DNA of 64,000 nt from positions 620,001-684,000 of the forward strand of contig JAMXSV010000029.1 of assembly GCA_027559495.1 (NCBI GenBank). Reading direction: 5' to 3'. Position numbers and translations under genes: made by a program. Below, piece by piece: positions 22,701 through 35,036 of this stretch; position 1 is the first letter of the stretch, and every line of letters begins with the position of its first letter. The notes under the pieces were generated by a model that was given only the letters and a program-made list of their open reading frames with translations, was not told the origin of the DNA and did no database searches. The DNA comes from Aurifilum marmelostoma (lineage: Eukaryota > Ascomycota > Sordariomycetes > Diaporthales > Cryphonectriaceae).

Positions 22701-22982
22701 GACACCGTTCTGCAGGATGCTCGTGCTCATAGTCGAGGTTCTGGTGTCGAGCCCGTTGGGGTTTGGGGCGGCATCCGAAGTATCGGTGGTGCTGGTGGAG
22801 TGGGAGGAGCTGCCGTCAAAACTATCATTTGAGGTGTGCGTGTTTATGATGTGGGGGATCTGTCCGTTGGTCTTGAGGTCGATGTTGGCCATGCCCTCGT
22901 ACTGAGGGTCCTCGTTCAGGCGCAGTACCCCTGAGCTGTGGCTATAGATCGGAGTGTTGTGATCATTGAGGAAGGAGGGCAT
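19764..22982 (-). CDS. mss4: Phosphatidylinositol-4-phosphate 5-kinase (MSS4-like)
   Basis: Three exons: 22982-21829, 21708-20745 and 20675-19764 (1009 residues). The introns are 120 and 69 nt with GTAAGT donors and GCAG/ACAG acceptors. The first splice restores FDITGNELVPSAKYDFKFKD, the start of the PIP-kinase fold. The second restores DCLTHYGMIKKIEHFWKG, the conserved C-terminal part. Catalytic motifs include DLKGSTIGR (about residue 522) and MDYSLLIGVHD (about 583). The enzyme makes PI(4,5)P2 at the plasma membrane, controlling actin and endocytosis. The N-terminal 380 residues are Ser/Thr-, Pro- and Asn-rich and end in a Lys/Arg-rich stretch (KRASKRRRK), like the regulatory N-terminus of yeast Mss4. 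The C-terminal 250 residues after the kinase fold are also low-complexity. The gene is preceded by about 3.5 kb with no other gene. Confidence 0.95.
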
Positions 22983-25900
22983 TGCTGATTAGGCGGCTGC
23001 GTCGTGGGGCAGACGGCTGCCGGGTGATTATACTAGAAGAAGACTGGGCAGAACTTGATCTCCCCTGTTGCTAATTGCCAATCGTCGTTGTTGTTGCTGC
23101 TGCTGCTGCTGTCGTAACGAAGCGAGTGTAGACCAGACACAGGATGACAGCACGACTGCCCAGAGGCAGTTGGCCGAGATCGCGGGTGCTAAAGGGGAAG
23201 AGGTGTCGTCAACGGGCACGGGGAAGATTGGTGTCGCTGAGGTGAGGAGTGTTGGTGACTCGGATGTGTTCGTATGCGTTGTTCCTGGTGGTACAGGTCG
23301 AGATCGAAGAAAGGTCTTAGGAGATAATGAAACTAGACAACCGCGTCGGCATCGCTCGAGCTTTTTTTTTTCCTTTGTGGCACAATGAACCAGTCAGTCG
23401 ACGACTGGGGAGGATGGAGCAGAGGTCAGGCCAGGAGCTCTGAGCGGTGATGACGAAGCGTCTCGAAACCTGAGAAGCGGGTCGCCAGAGGAGGTGAAGC
23501 AGGTGGTGAGTTGTCGCGTCTGGCGCAGACGAGTACGTGCTGATGCTGATGCTGATGTGTCTTGCTGATGCTGGGGTGTCTTACGTTGGGGGCCGGGTCG
23601 TGGTCGTCGTTTCGGGTCGAGGGTCGTGAACGATAAACAAAAACTGTTGCCGGAGGATGGAGGGAGAGGGGGAGATGTTGTCGTGATCGTTGAGCTGGCA
23701 ACACAGTACCTTGAGTAGGAGGAAGAGGAGGAGGAGGAGTTGACGGCGGTGGTGGTGGAGGAGGAGGAGGGCTGAGCGGTTGTGGACTGAAAGATTGGGG
23801 GAGGTCGTCGTCAGTGAGCCAACGGTACTAGTCCGCCTTGGAAGTGAAGACTTTGGGGCTGGGACTGGAAAGGGCTGGGCGGGAATTGAAGTGAGAGGGC
23901 CAGCGCGGTGGAATTGGAATTGGAATTGGGGAAAGGAGGTCGGGTCCAGGGTATCAATCTTGGTTTAGGGGATGCCTATGGGGTTTAGTGTTATGCCTGG
24001 GCAGCCCACCGCCCGTCCCACCTGGGCAGCCCACTGCACACGCCACACAGTGAGCAGTCGGCGCTGCTAGGGCACCGCCGGGACGGTAGCACACTGTAGG
24101 GCGGCCCCGAGGGAGAAGCCCTGAGGCCCAGGGCCAGGTCAGTGCTGACACTGCGGAGATGAACGGGATTGGAAGACCTGGGCCCCACTGCACACCTGAG
24201 CGGATACGAGCGTCCCTAGGCCATGCATTAGATATGCAAGCCAATTGTTTTTTTTAGGGTGGTGGTGGTGGTGGTGGTGGCTGGACAGATGCCGTCCTGC
24301 CAGGGACCCTGATAATGCTACCATAGTATGTCACTACATAGCACTGTACCATAGCAATAGACGGGAAGATACACAGCCCTTCCCCAGACGTCAATGCTCT
24401 CTCTCTCTCTCTATCTCTGTCTCCCTCTCCCTCTCCCTTCTCTGTCCATCAGGGCATGCAAGACATCCACAATCATAATGAGATGCAACTATCTTCCATG
24501 GTAGCAGTGGTGACGTCGTTTTCAAATCACATCTTGTCAAAAGGATATTCATTATTGTCACAGGCCTGGTCCAAGAGGAAGAGAGATTGACAAGACGACC
24601 CCGTTTCAGCCGCCGCCGCCACCACCACCAGCCCAGTCAATACGACTCTGTACTTGTCAATTGCAATCCTCCTTTTTCGTCTGTGGTGTATAGTCACATA
24701 GTTCCCTAGCCCTGGCTCTCCTGCTCGAGGAAAAAGACAAAAGAGGGACAAAAGTTGTTGGCCCCGGACCTGATGGCCGACCGTTGTCCGATCTGATGAC
24801 GGATCCTGCCCGTCCGCCATGGATCCCAATAACAACTCCTAATCCCGAGCAGACCCACACAATCTCCAAGAATAACACCTGCTCTTACCAGTGTACTGCA
24901 TACGTAGTAGTCCTGCTACAGAATCTATCGAAACAAAAAGAAGCATGACACAATGAGCGCATCAAGAAGATCAAGCAAGGGTGGAGAAAGGGAGAAAGGG
25001 GGAAAAAGACAGAAGATGCTCATGTCATGCAAAGCTGAAGTCACAATTATTCTGCTTCCATTTCTTCAGATCTGATCTTCAAAAAGACAACAGAGTATTT
25101 CGATCTCAAAAACTCTGGCCACACTAAAGAACAACAAAACATTGATAGTCAACATGCCCCTGAAGGTCCCGTCCATCCTGCAGGGTCCTGTATGAGGTCA
25201 CTACCGAAACAGGTCGTCGGGCTGCAAACATGCGACACACGTCGAGATCGACGCTGAAACAGGGAATGAATGGGTGGACTGTTGTCGACCACGCGAGATC
25301 AATAAAATGCGCATATATCCAGTCCAGTGCAGTTCACCTTCCCCTGGCCTCCCCGCCCCTTCGCCCTCGCTCTCGCTCAGGACGAGTACATGACTCATAA
25401 CCAGGCGGACAGGGCAATGGATGCTATTGATTACTACGTGGTACAGTATGAAGCCATCTCGTGAGAGAGAGGGGAAGAAAAAAAGAAAGAAAGAAAAAAA
25501 CCAGAGACGACTCAGACGACTCAGGGCTCCCGCGTTTGACTCGGATCTTCACGACAGCCAGCACGCAAGGTAAAGGTACTGTGCAGCAGAGAGCAAGGGA
25601 TGGCTGGCAGAAGCTCAGCTGGACAGGGCTGCAGCAGGAGGAAACAAGTGAGATGAACGCTGGATCCAAAGCCTTGCACAGCCTCACCCGTTCCCGCTTC
25701 CCCGGAGAATCTTGTCAGAGGGAAGGTCCACTTCTCATCAAAACGAAAAAAGCAAGGGATGAGTACGGGCCCGTCCGCTGCTCGACGCTGCCAAACCGCC
25801 AAGGACCCTCAACGAGATTTTCTTTTTTGTCATTGCACTTGTCATGGAGAGTTCTCTCCTGCCGAGTGCGCCGGTGCACGCAGCAAGTGTCCGGTGCTGT

Positions 25901-26473
25901 TCGGCGCGAGGAGGTTCCCGTCCCAGCAAGGGAGGGGACGGGTGTTCAGTTCCTGGGCTTCCACACCCCGCACATCCTAGATAAAGTTTGACTTAGGATT
26001 CAATAGAGAGCACTGCTTTGCTGTTCAAGAATATATTGGTCGTATTGAGGATCGATGGACTTTAACGGAACTGATAGCCTGAACACTACTCGAGGCCAAA
26101 TATAGAATGATCTACCCAGAACAGTATCCAAAAGTGATTCAGTCTGCGTGATTTCAAGAGTTAGGAGTTCTCCGGCCGCGGAATATAGGTGGATGAACCA
26201 ATATGATCGGAATTATTGTATGCAACAACACGACCCGGTTGCCTCACTTCTGGATCTCTCGCTAGTGACGTGATAAATTATGTTGTAACTTGTCCTGGAT
26301 ATAGTATGACTAACAAGCAGGCCTGCCAGTGCGTTCCTGGTCTGGGCAAATGGATCGAAGGGTTGCAGACAGCATGTGTGTGTGTGTGTGTGTTCCATAC
26401 ATGCACATCTTCATTCATAGTGAATCGTCTATTTTATTGCCCTTGACCCTCCTCATCATGATGTCGATTACCA
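22983..26473. other. 3.5-kb region without supported genes, upstream of the PIP kinase
   Basis: It lies between the PIP-kinase start and the CFT2 stop, both on the minus strand. It holds GCT/TGC triplets at about 23094-23113, GATGCT/GCTGAT repeats near 23540-23570, a 14-bp direct repeat (copies starting 23996 and 24021), (TGG)n at about 24259-24282, and two close GTACCATAG-like sites (24319-24354). The longest ORF (25461-25991, +) has no protein-like character. A long leader or complex promoter of the kinase gene is the simplest reading. Confidence 0.45.
24259..24282 (+). repeat. (GGT)n microsatellite
   Basis: About eight tandem GGT/TGG triplets in the non-coding region upstream of the PIP-kinase gene. 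Confidence 0.8.
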
Positions 26474-29400
26474 TCACGCTCCAGCCACAACAGCCAACCC
26501 GTCATAGATCATCCTCTTAACCGCCCAGAACGTTGTGGCGCCTTGCGTACCTGTCATCGCACCAGTTGCGCCCGGCAGGCTGATACTCTCCACCTCGATC
26601 CTGCCCGTCGCACTCTTTCGCACGGCGACGGAGCCGTCGATCAGTAGCGTACCCTCGCCCCTGAACTCGGCCGTATGCCCCGAGGTCTGCATTGCCCTCC
26701 GCAGGTCTGCCAGGCGCAGGTCGCCCACGTGGAGGGGCTGCGCTACTGATCGCGAGGCCGAGGCCATGGTGGTCGGAAGTACGTCGAGGGTCGGTACCAC
26801 GGCGATGCCACCACCGGCGGCGGCTTGCTCCTCGTCCGCTGGCTCTTTAGACCCTTCTGTCTCTGTCTTGAGCCGCTTATTTGAGGCCTGATCTTCTGTG
26901 GCAGCCCCAGGCAGGTGAGGGTGTGTATCGGCGTTTCCTTCCGAGCCAAGTAGCCTCGCCGTAACGGTCACGATGCCCAGTCCGCGCACGTTCTGCCACT
27001 TCAGTCGCCGCACGAGTGGATCGGCAAGTTTCACCACCCACGCGTTGGTGTCCACGCTGGCATCGATGGAGATACCAACTGCGGGCGTGTATACGTCGGT
27101 CTTGGCGCTGCTGCCCTCGTCCATTGCTGATACGCCCAGAAGTTTCTTGCAGTCGGTTGCGAGGGCCATCGTCTCCTCCTCGCTGCCGGACACCAGGATG
27201 AGCTTGCGCGGGGCGATCAGCGGAATAAGCATGTTCAGCGACCGCTTATCGTGCAGACCGCTGAAATCCACAAACGCGATGCGGAGGCTGACGGATAGTT
27301 TCTCCTTCGTGACGATGAGCTTCGACGGTCCCATGTTGGGCTGCTCCTCCTCCTCGTCTTCTGCCATATCGTCCTCCTCGCCATCCGCTTGCGAGCCTTC
27401 TGATGGTAGTGACATTGCCACGTCGTCCGAGACAGCCCTGTTCAGTTGAGGTCGCTTGTTGCTGGCGCTGCCCTTCTTACCGACATCGTCCCACTTGCGC
27501 TTCTTCCCAAGGAACTCCTCGTCCTCCTTCTTGACCGCGCCCTGGTCCTGGCCCTCATCCTCGCGTTCCTCGGCCTTGAGGAAATCTTCTGGGCGGATAA
27601 TGTCACCAAACTCGTCGTTTCTCTTCTTGCGTATTGGGACCGGGAAGATGCGTTCCCTGCCCTTCTTCTCGCGCACATCAAAGTCGTGCACGCCTTTCTT
27701 CTTGACTAACACGTTGATGCCCAGATCCTCGTCCTTGAGGACGATCTTCTTCCGGCTTGCCTGGCCCATTGTTGTCGATATGTTCAAGGCTCTGCCCTGC
27801 TGTTCGTTATCGGATGCGTCAGTCTCCGTGGAGGACTCAGATGAGGCGTCGTCTACACCATCAACCACTCCTTCAAGGGCCGTAGCACCTCCCGTCTGCA
27901 GTGTCGCCTGAAGTTGTCGCTGTGTGGCCAGCCACTGCTGGTAGACAGTCAGTTCATCCCCCACAAGAGGCTCCTTCGTGGCCTCTGTGATCTCCATCTC
28001 ACGTCCTCCGCCGTAGACCTGTTCTAGCGAGTCCCCGCTGCTCGACTCCTCTACTGCAACGCCGGCCTGTCGCTCGGTCCACAAGTCCCATAATGTTCTC
28101 GAGATGGATGGTGTGTCTTTCGAGCTCAGGTTCGGCTTCTCGGTCAGGATCACCAGGTTCTTTGGGTCCTGGGCGATCGACCTGAGCACTTCCTTGGAGA
28201 ATCCCCACTGCAGACTGCGGTCGCTCGCGAGGATGACCAGCCCCTTTGTCCAGTTCTCTTCCGTGGATCTGCGCAGGAGGCGGTCGACCTGCGACTTTCT
28301 TTCCAGCAGTTTGAGATGCCTAAAGTCGAATGGGCCGGCCGCCTTGCTCTTCCTGCTGTCGCCATTCACATTTTTGGAGGTGTCGGCGACGGCTTCAAAT
28401 TCCCGCACGATATTCTCGTCCATCCACTCGAACATGCTCCTTGCATGTCGCAGCGTGCTGCTGATGTTCTTGGCCGCCAGGTAGAGATGCGCCTCGTTCA
28501 GAGTCTTTGTCTCGTTCTTGGCGGCCTCCTCCCTCCAAGCATGCTCCATCAGATATGACAACTCGAGGACACGGGCGCTCGAGTCCACGGGTACCAGCAC
28601 AGTGCCGCCCTTAGCCACGCACGCCCGTATGTTGTCGAGAAGCTGCTCATCTCTCTTGGCGCGAGCAAGAGGCGCTGGCGTCCGACTGCTACAGACGAGC
28701 GCGGTGGGCTTGCGCAGCTGCTCGATAACCTCCGCTCCGCCGTGACCACCTCCTAGCCATGCTGCGCCTGCAAATACATTCTCGCGCGCCTGGCTCCAAT
28801 CCACAGCGTAGACAATCGACTCGAGGCCATGTTGGATATGCCATATCGTGCCACCAAGCGTGTGTCCTGAATTGTAGGCGGTAATTGTGAGGCCGTTCAG
28901 AGGAGGAGAGAAGGGTGAGGGCAGAGGCTGGTGTGGCTGCGAGTATTTGAGTGGTTGTATGAGGGAGAAATACTTTGCAATCTCCTCAGAGGTCGGCGCC
29001 TGGCGCAAGAAGTTGTCGTCGGGAGAGGCAGATTGTGTATACGCATATGATGCTTCGGCAAGGGAGCCATGATTTATGGTAGTCGCAGCAGCAGGCGTAG
29101 ATGCGTAGAGATCCTGTAGGAGAGTCCGCCCGAGGTCGATGACTGGCCGCGTCGCATATACGGGGATTCGAGTGAACAATGGAAAGTTCTTGCAGCAATG
29201 TGCGTAGGCGGCGAGGTGGGAAACGGTCGCATGGGTAAGGAGGATCAACGACAGTGTTGGGACTTGCCTACGAAGGTTTGGTCAGTTCTCCTCTCCTCGA
29301 CGTGGATTGCGACGGACAGTTCAACGTATTGCTTCATGAGCTGTGATCCCGGCCGGGGTCAAGGATAGACATACTTCTCGAGCTCCTTCAGCTTGTCAAC

Positions 29401-29520
29401 ATCAAAGGACTCATCCCATCCAACATCAATGAGGACCTTGACACCTCCATCAAGCTCCAACAGAGACTGGGAGGCTGTAGACTCAGAGAGGGCCCCCTGC
29501 AAAGGGCAAAAGGTGAACAT
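26474..29520 (-). CDS. cft2: Cleavage and polyadenylation factor subunit CFT2/CPSF100
   Basis: Two exons, 29520-29375 and 29267-26474 (979 residues), with a 107-nt intron (GTATGT donor, CTGAC branch-like site, CGTAG acceptor). Exon 1 gives MFTFCPLQGALSESTASQSL and a DGGVKVLIDVGWDE segment, the hallmark CPSF100 start, and the splice leads into LEKQVPTLSLILLTH. The protein has the metallo-beta-lactamase/beta-CASP layout, with SGHTLGGTIWHI and, near residue 276, the SSARVLEL segment. The zinc-binding HxHxDH motif is degenerate: the stretch is HATVSH, keeping two His but replacing the middle His and the Asp. This fits CPSF100, the non-catalytic partner of the CPSF73/Ysh1 endonuclease in pre-mRNA 3'-end processing. 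An acidic DDMAEDEEEEQ region lies around 27345-27385. The C-terminal part is conserved in CFT2. The gene is divergent from SEC24. Confidence 0.95.
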
Positions 29521-30500
29521 TGTCGCCCTTGTGGTGTAGGAACAGTGCCTATATCCACATGTTCATCTGGAGGCTGCTGCTGCTGGCACGAGATGTCGTT
29601 GTGTGCATGCGCCAGTATTAAAAAAAATACAGGTGCAGAGGAGCTAACAAAAGAAAGGAAAGGAGGTAATGTTCTATGGATTTTGAGAAGCTTCGAAGAA
29701 GGTCAAAGGATGTGACGGGGCATAAGAGGCTGAGGATGGTTATGGGCTAAAGGTTGCAAGTCATGTCGATTGAGCGCAGTAGTTTTGCGCCAGGCACCTC
29801 ATCGACAATGGCAGGCTCAGAAGTAGCTGGGCGTGTTGATCACTAGCCCGAGGCAAAGCAACAGGCATTAGGCTGCAGGGGTCCTGCTCCAGGTGAATGC
29901 TGCAGCAGGGGTACAGGCTACCACTGACCACTAACCCTGCCCCGTCTGTAGAGGCTAAGATTGGGTTTGGAGGGGCACCTTGACCCCTGCACCTTTTTTT
30001 TTAGAGTCTCCAACTTATTGTAGCAGCTGCAAGTGGTTGCAGTGGTCGCATCTGATCGAAGCTGTCTACCTGGTAATTACTTGCTTGGTAGGCACAGTTG
30101 AGGCCAGCTAAACCACATCTTCAACACCAAAACCCCCCTCAGCATTTGACGAGACACAGCCGAAACCAGGTGCTCCTTTGGGCCTTTACTTGCACAGTTT
30201 GGACAAGGTGTCACACTCTTATTTTTATTTCTTGTGCAAAAGTGAATTTACCAATCCTCTCTCATGATGCAAGCCACGGTGCCCCTTTGTCTGTGAGCTG
30301 CCTGTCTGACCATATAAAGTCAATTCTCCGCGAAGACAACAACACCACCCACTCCCGCCCAGAACCCCCGCCACCGACGCTCCCACGAGTTCCACAAGCC
30401 TCCCTCAGACTTCTCGAAGATCACCCTCGGCCGTGCGTCTCTCGCTTCTTCCATCGATACCCAGTGCGCTCAGCAACAGACACTCGCGCAAGCCGTCGCT
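29521..30500. promoter_or_regulatory. Divergent region between CFT2 and SEC24
   Basis: 980 bp between start codons. On the SEC24 side a TATAAA sequence sits at 30313-30318, about 180 nt before the ATG, followed by a pyrimidine-rich leader (about 30340-30460). No gene is seen. The short + ORF at 30098-30568 runs into the SEC24 leader and is not credible. Confidence 0.5.
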
Positions 30501-33500
30501 ATGGACCAGTATCACGCCCTCGGGGCGGGCCAGCAGGACCCGAACGACCCATACAACCAGTACAATAACTCAGCCCAGGGCATGCCGAATCAGTTCCAAC
30601 CACCCGTTGCTCCCAATCCCTATCAGGGCCAGCAACAACCACCTCAGGGGCAGCAGTACTATGGCACCCCTTCGCCAATGGGCCCTACTGGCGGTCCCTC
30701 GCCTGTGCAGACGCAAGGATACTTTCAGGGCCAGATGCCCTCGCCGGATGGAAACGACATCAACGCTCAGATGGCAGGCATGTCTCTGGGCGCGGAGGGA
30801 CGGCAGACTGGCACAGGCAAGAGAAAGAAGAAGGACAGGCATGCGTACCACGCCGTCGAGAGTCAAGGCTCGTCACAGGCATTCAATGGGATCCCACCGG
30901 CCGGGACACCTGCGACAGCCTTCCTGAACGCCGACCCCTCGGGAACCTCTGGTTTCGTCGGGCAGCCAGGCATGTTGACACCCCAGAGCCAATTCCCTGC
31001 ACCTGCTGGCGGCCCATACACCCCAGGTAGCACTGCGTCTCCGGCCGAGTTCGCTGCGAGGAATGGTTCGACCGAGGCTGCGGTGGCAGCTGGGGGTCAG
31101 GCCAAGGTTTCCCAGGACGAGCTGCCGAGCGTGCCTCTGGCCCGGGATGCTGCGCAGCAGTTCTATCTGACCAACATCTATCCGACGTTCGAGAAGCTGG
31201 TTCCGCCTCCCGCCGCCACCTCCTTCGTCGCTTTCGACCAGGGCAATTCCTCACCCAAGTTCGCCCGCCTGACCATGAACAACATTCCTGCGACATCAGA
31301 GGCGTTGCACACCACCGGCCTCCCTCTGGGTCTCATGCTCCAGCCGTTGGCTCGTCTGCAGCATGGCGAGAGCGAGGTGCCCGTCCTGGACTTTGGCAGT
31401 CTTGGCCCGCCACGTTGTAGCAGGTGTCGAGCCTACATCAACCCTTTCATGATGTTCCGATCTGGAGGCAACAAGTTTGTCTGCAACCTCTGCACATACC
31501 CCAATGATACCCCGCCAGAATACTTTTGCGCGACATCGCCTCAGGGCATCCGTGTAGACCGGGACCAGAGGCCGGAGCTGTGCCGCGGCACTGTCGAGTT
31601 CGTCTGCCCCAAGGAATACTACAACCGGGAACCTGTGGGCTTACGTTGGTTGTTTGTCATCGACGTGACTCAGGAAGCCTATAACAAGGGATATCTAGAG
31701 GCATTCTGCGACGGTGTCCTGGCAACCCTTTACGGCGCAGGCAGCGATGAGGAGAAGGACGAGAATGGTGAGGTGAAGCGGAGAATACCACCCAACTCGA
31801 GGGTCGGCTTCGTCACTTATGACAAGGAGGTGCATTTCTACAACTGCAGCGTAAGTTCCCTTCTGGATCTGCTACCTGAAGAACCCTGGTACTGACCAAG
31901 ATTATGCAGGCCGCTCTGGAGCAAGCTCAGATGATGATAATGCCAGATATCGAGGACCCCTTCGTGCCCTTGAGCGACGGACTCTTTGTGGACCCAGAGG
32001 AGTCGAGGTGAGTTCCTGCTTCTTTGAGCGTGTCCAGATTCCAAGGAAGAAGCATAGTACTGACCTCAGATCCAGGGCTGTCATCACTTCGCTGCTTACC
32101 AGACTGCCTCAGATGTTCTCGGGTATCAAGAACCCAGAGCCAGCATTGCTGTCAACACTGAACTCTTGTGTGTCGGCCCTGGAGAAGACTGGTGGTAAGA
32201 TTATCTGCTCACTGGCAGCACTTCCCACTTGGGGACCCGGCCGTCTCTTCATGAGAGATGACGGTAAGCACCCGGGTGGCGAGATCGACAAGAAGCTGTT
32301 CACCACCGAGCACCCTGGCTGGAGAAAAGTGGGCGAGAGGATGGCAGCTGCTGGAGTTGGTGCAGATTTCTTCATGGCAGCGCCGACCGGCGGCTACCTC
32401 GACATCGCGACCGTGGGCTACGTCGCTGCTATCACCGGCGGCGAGACGTTCTACTACCCGAACTTTATTGCCGGCAGAGACAACGCGAAGCTGTCACTCG
32501 AGGTCAAGCACGCAGTGACGCGGGAGACCGGCTACGAGGCTCTGATGAAAGTGCGGTGCTCCAACGGGCTGCAGGTGTCTGGTTACCACGGAAACTTCAT
32601 ACAACACACCTTTGGCGCAGATCTAGAGATCGGCGTCATTGACGCCGACAGGGCGATCGGTGTCACGTTCAGCCACGATGGTAAGCTCGACTCGAAGCTG
32701 GACGCACACTTCCAGTCGGCACTGCTGTACACGACCGCGAATGGTGAGCGCAGAGTCCGTTGCTGCAATGTTGTGGCTAGCGTGAGCGACATCGCCAAGG
32801 AGAGCATCAAGTACGTCGACCAGGACGCAGTCTACTCGATCATCGCAAAGGAGGCGGCGACCAAGCTGGCCAGCACGTCGGCTTCCATCAAGGACATCAG
32901 ACTCAGCCTGCAGGAGAGGACGGTCGACGTCATGGCCGCCTACCGGAAACACTTTGTCTCACAGTCCTACCCTCCAGCGCAGCTCGTTATGCCCGACAAG
33001 CTGAAGGAGTTCTGCATGTACATGCTCGGGCTGATGAAATGCCGCGCCTTCAAGGGTGGCAACGAGACCTCTGACCGGCGTGTGCACGAGATGCGCATGA
33101 TCCGCGGCATGGGTTGTCTCGAGATGAGCCTGTACCTCTACCCGCGCATGATTGCCCTTCACAACCTCCAGCCGGAGGAAGGGTTCGCGGATCCCGCGAC
33201 GGGCCACCTGAAGATGCCTCCCTCCATGCGCAACACCTTCAGCAAGGTTGAGCCTGGCGGCGTATATCTGATGGACAACGGCCAGCAGTGCATGCTGTGG
33301 TTGCACGCGCAGACGTCGCCAAACCTTATCCAGGATCTATTTGGTGAGGACAAGACGAAGTTGCAGGATCTTGACGCGTACATGAGCGAGCTGCCGGTTC
33401 TCGAGACCCACCTGAATGCACAGACGCGGAATATTGTGGAGTTCTGGAAGAGCACGAGGGGGTCCAAGGGCTTGACCATCCAGCTGGCACGACAAGGCAT

Positions 33501-33807
33501 CGACGGGGCCGAGTATGAGTGGGCGAGGGGTCTGGTGGAGGATAGAAATAATGAGGCACAGAGTTATGTGGACTGGCTGGTGGTAAGTGCTTCCCCCCTC
33601 TCCTCCCGGGGATTCCCCCTCCCACCTCTCCACCCTGGGGGTACAGTGTTCCCCAGATTACTTGATGGGTGCTGACTGGGACGAAATCAACAGAACATAC
33701 ATCGTATGGTACAGCTCGAACTGGCCGGTCAGAGGAAGAAGGAGGTCGAGACCAGCGAGGGGTCGACGCTCGGCAGCTTTGCGGGCCTGCGACCGGCATA
33801 CTGGTAG
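30501..33807 (+). CDS. sec24: COPII coat subunit SEC24
   Basis: Four exons: 30501-31850, 31910-32007, 32070-33582 and 33694-33807, giving 1024 residues. The introns are 59, 62 and 111 nt, with GTAAGT/GTGAGT donors and a CTGAC branch site in each. The last splice restores DWLV then NIHRMVQLEL, the conserved SEC24 end. Domains in order are a Gln/Pro-rich N-terminal tail (about 1-230), a CxxC...CxxC zinc finger at about 304-331 (RCSRC...FVCNLC), the trunk domain from LRWLFVIDVT (about 380), then beta-sandwich, helical and gelsolin-like regions (VEPGGVYLMD near the C-terminus). SEC24 is the cargo-binding partner of SEC23 in the inner COPII coat at ER exit sites. Length and layout match the main SEC24 isoform. 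The two introns around the short second exon are typical in size for this genome. Confidence 0.97.
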
Positions 33808-34689
33808 TTCACGGCGCGTCTTTGTGGGTCTATTGTGTGCGAAGATGACCATGTATGCATACCGACCTCCTCTTGGTCCGCAACATCATTCATATGATAT
33901 TGTTAGCGGATGATCCTGGAAGACCTGGCTGTTTCTGCGAATGTGTTAAGAGGGTTTTAGCATCAACTATGGGACAAGCGAAAATGTGATGAGATTCATT
34001 GTTGCGGCTGCGGGGTGACGGCTCAAAGGGAGCAAAAGCACCCGGAAATGACGAGTATATGGTCAGCTGAACAAGACTTCTTGACAAGAAGAAAGAAAAA
34101 TAATGAAGGTTTGCCAAGGCTAAGGTATTCTGCAAAATGGCATCTCCCCAAAATTCCTTGATTAATGATATGCCTTGATGAAGGACATGTCGTAACAGGC
34201 CTGAACCAGTTTTTGGCTCGGCGATCTCTCTGAGTTAGGACAGAGACATGGCATGCCATCCGACAGATCTTCACCCGTATTCAACAAAAGCAGACCATTC
34301 GCAACATAACTCGCCAACATGCTCAATCAACTCATCCCCTCTTCTGCATGAAGAATCTTATGCAGCTCGGTACGTAGTCCTTCATTCGTGCGGGTCACAA
34401 GGGACATATGCAGGCCGGGGCCACGATGCGTACCACTCGATCTCAGACCTCGAGCGACGTCTGGGTCGGAATTTGCCAGGTATAATGTCAATACACCCTG
34501 CTGCATTCACCCGGCGCATAAGCATCGAGGGAAGAAAAGGGATCTGCTCCCGACCCGTCCCGTTTAGGCGTGCTGCCGGGTGCTGTGTAATGTCATGGAA
34601 GAAAGCACTGGGAAATTAGCCAGATGCAAGCCTGCAAGGGGTTGGACCACATACTCGGTGGCCACGGGATTGAAAGTATCTCCCTCCTC
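33808..34689. other. Intergenic region downstream of SEC24
   Basis: About 880 bp with the SEC24 3' UTR. ORFs here are short and overlap on both strands without protein-like composition. Confidence 0.5.
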
Positions 34690-35036
34690 TCAAAGTCTTG
34701 GGATGAGCTCCTCAAAGAGATGGAGCCCTCTCCCTTCGACCTCATACATATGATCTTGTAAAAAAACACAATTTTTTTAAAAAAAAAAATCGCACTCACA
34801 TCTTCGACACCCATCTCGTCTACGAAAACGAGGACGTAAGAGGGTGGAATTTTATAATCACCCATCTCGCTTACACTCGATGCCGTTCTCGGCTGCAGCT
34901 CGCCCGTGACCCGCACAAGATCTGAGACGGTGTAGCGGGACTTGCATCCTCGGCAATCTGAGACCAGAGAAGAATGAGGTGGGTGTGTGTGTAGGAGGGA
35001 GAGATAAACGGTCATGATGGCCTGACTGTTAGACAT
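34690..35036 (-). CDS. Tentative small spliced gene, unknown product
   Basis: A minus-strand frame from ATG 35036 runs 237 nt to a GTGAGT donor at 34799. Read through an AT-rich 59-nt intron (34799-34741, with an unusual GAG acceptor) it joins a 16-codon exon ending in TGA at 34692-34690, for a model of 95 residues. The middle part looks like real protein: a CRGCKSRYTVSDLVRVTGEL stretch with a CxxC pair, then YKIPPSYVLVFVDEMGVED. The last exon adds VEGRGLHLFEELIPRL. An alternative splices an upstream exon at a GTATGT donor to the acceptor near 34958, replacing the first 26 or so residues, but that frame has no ATG. I recognise no family. The start, acceptor and existence of the gene are all uncertain. 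Confidence 0.3.
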
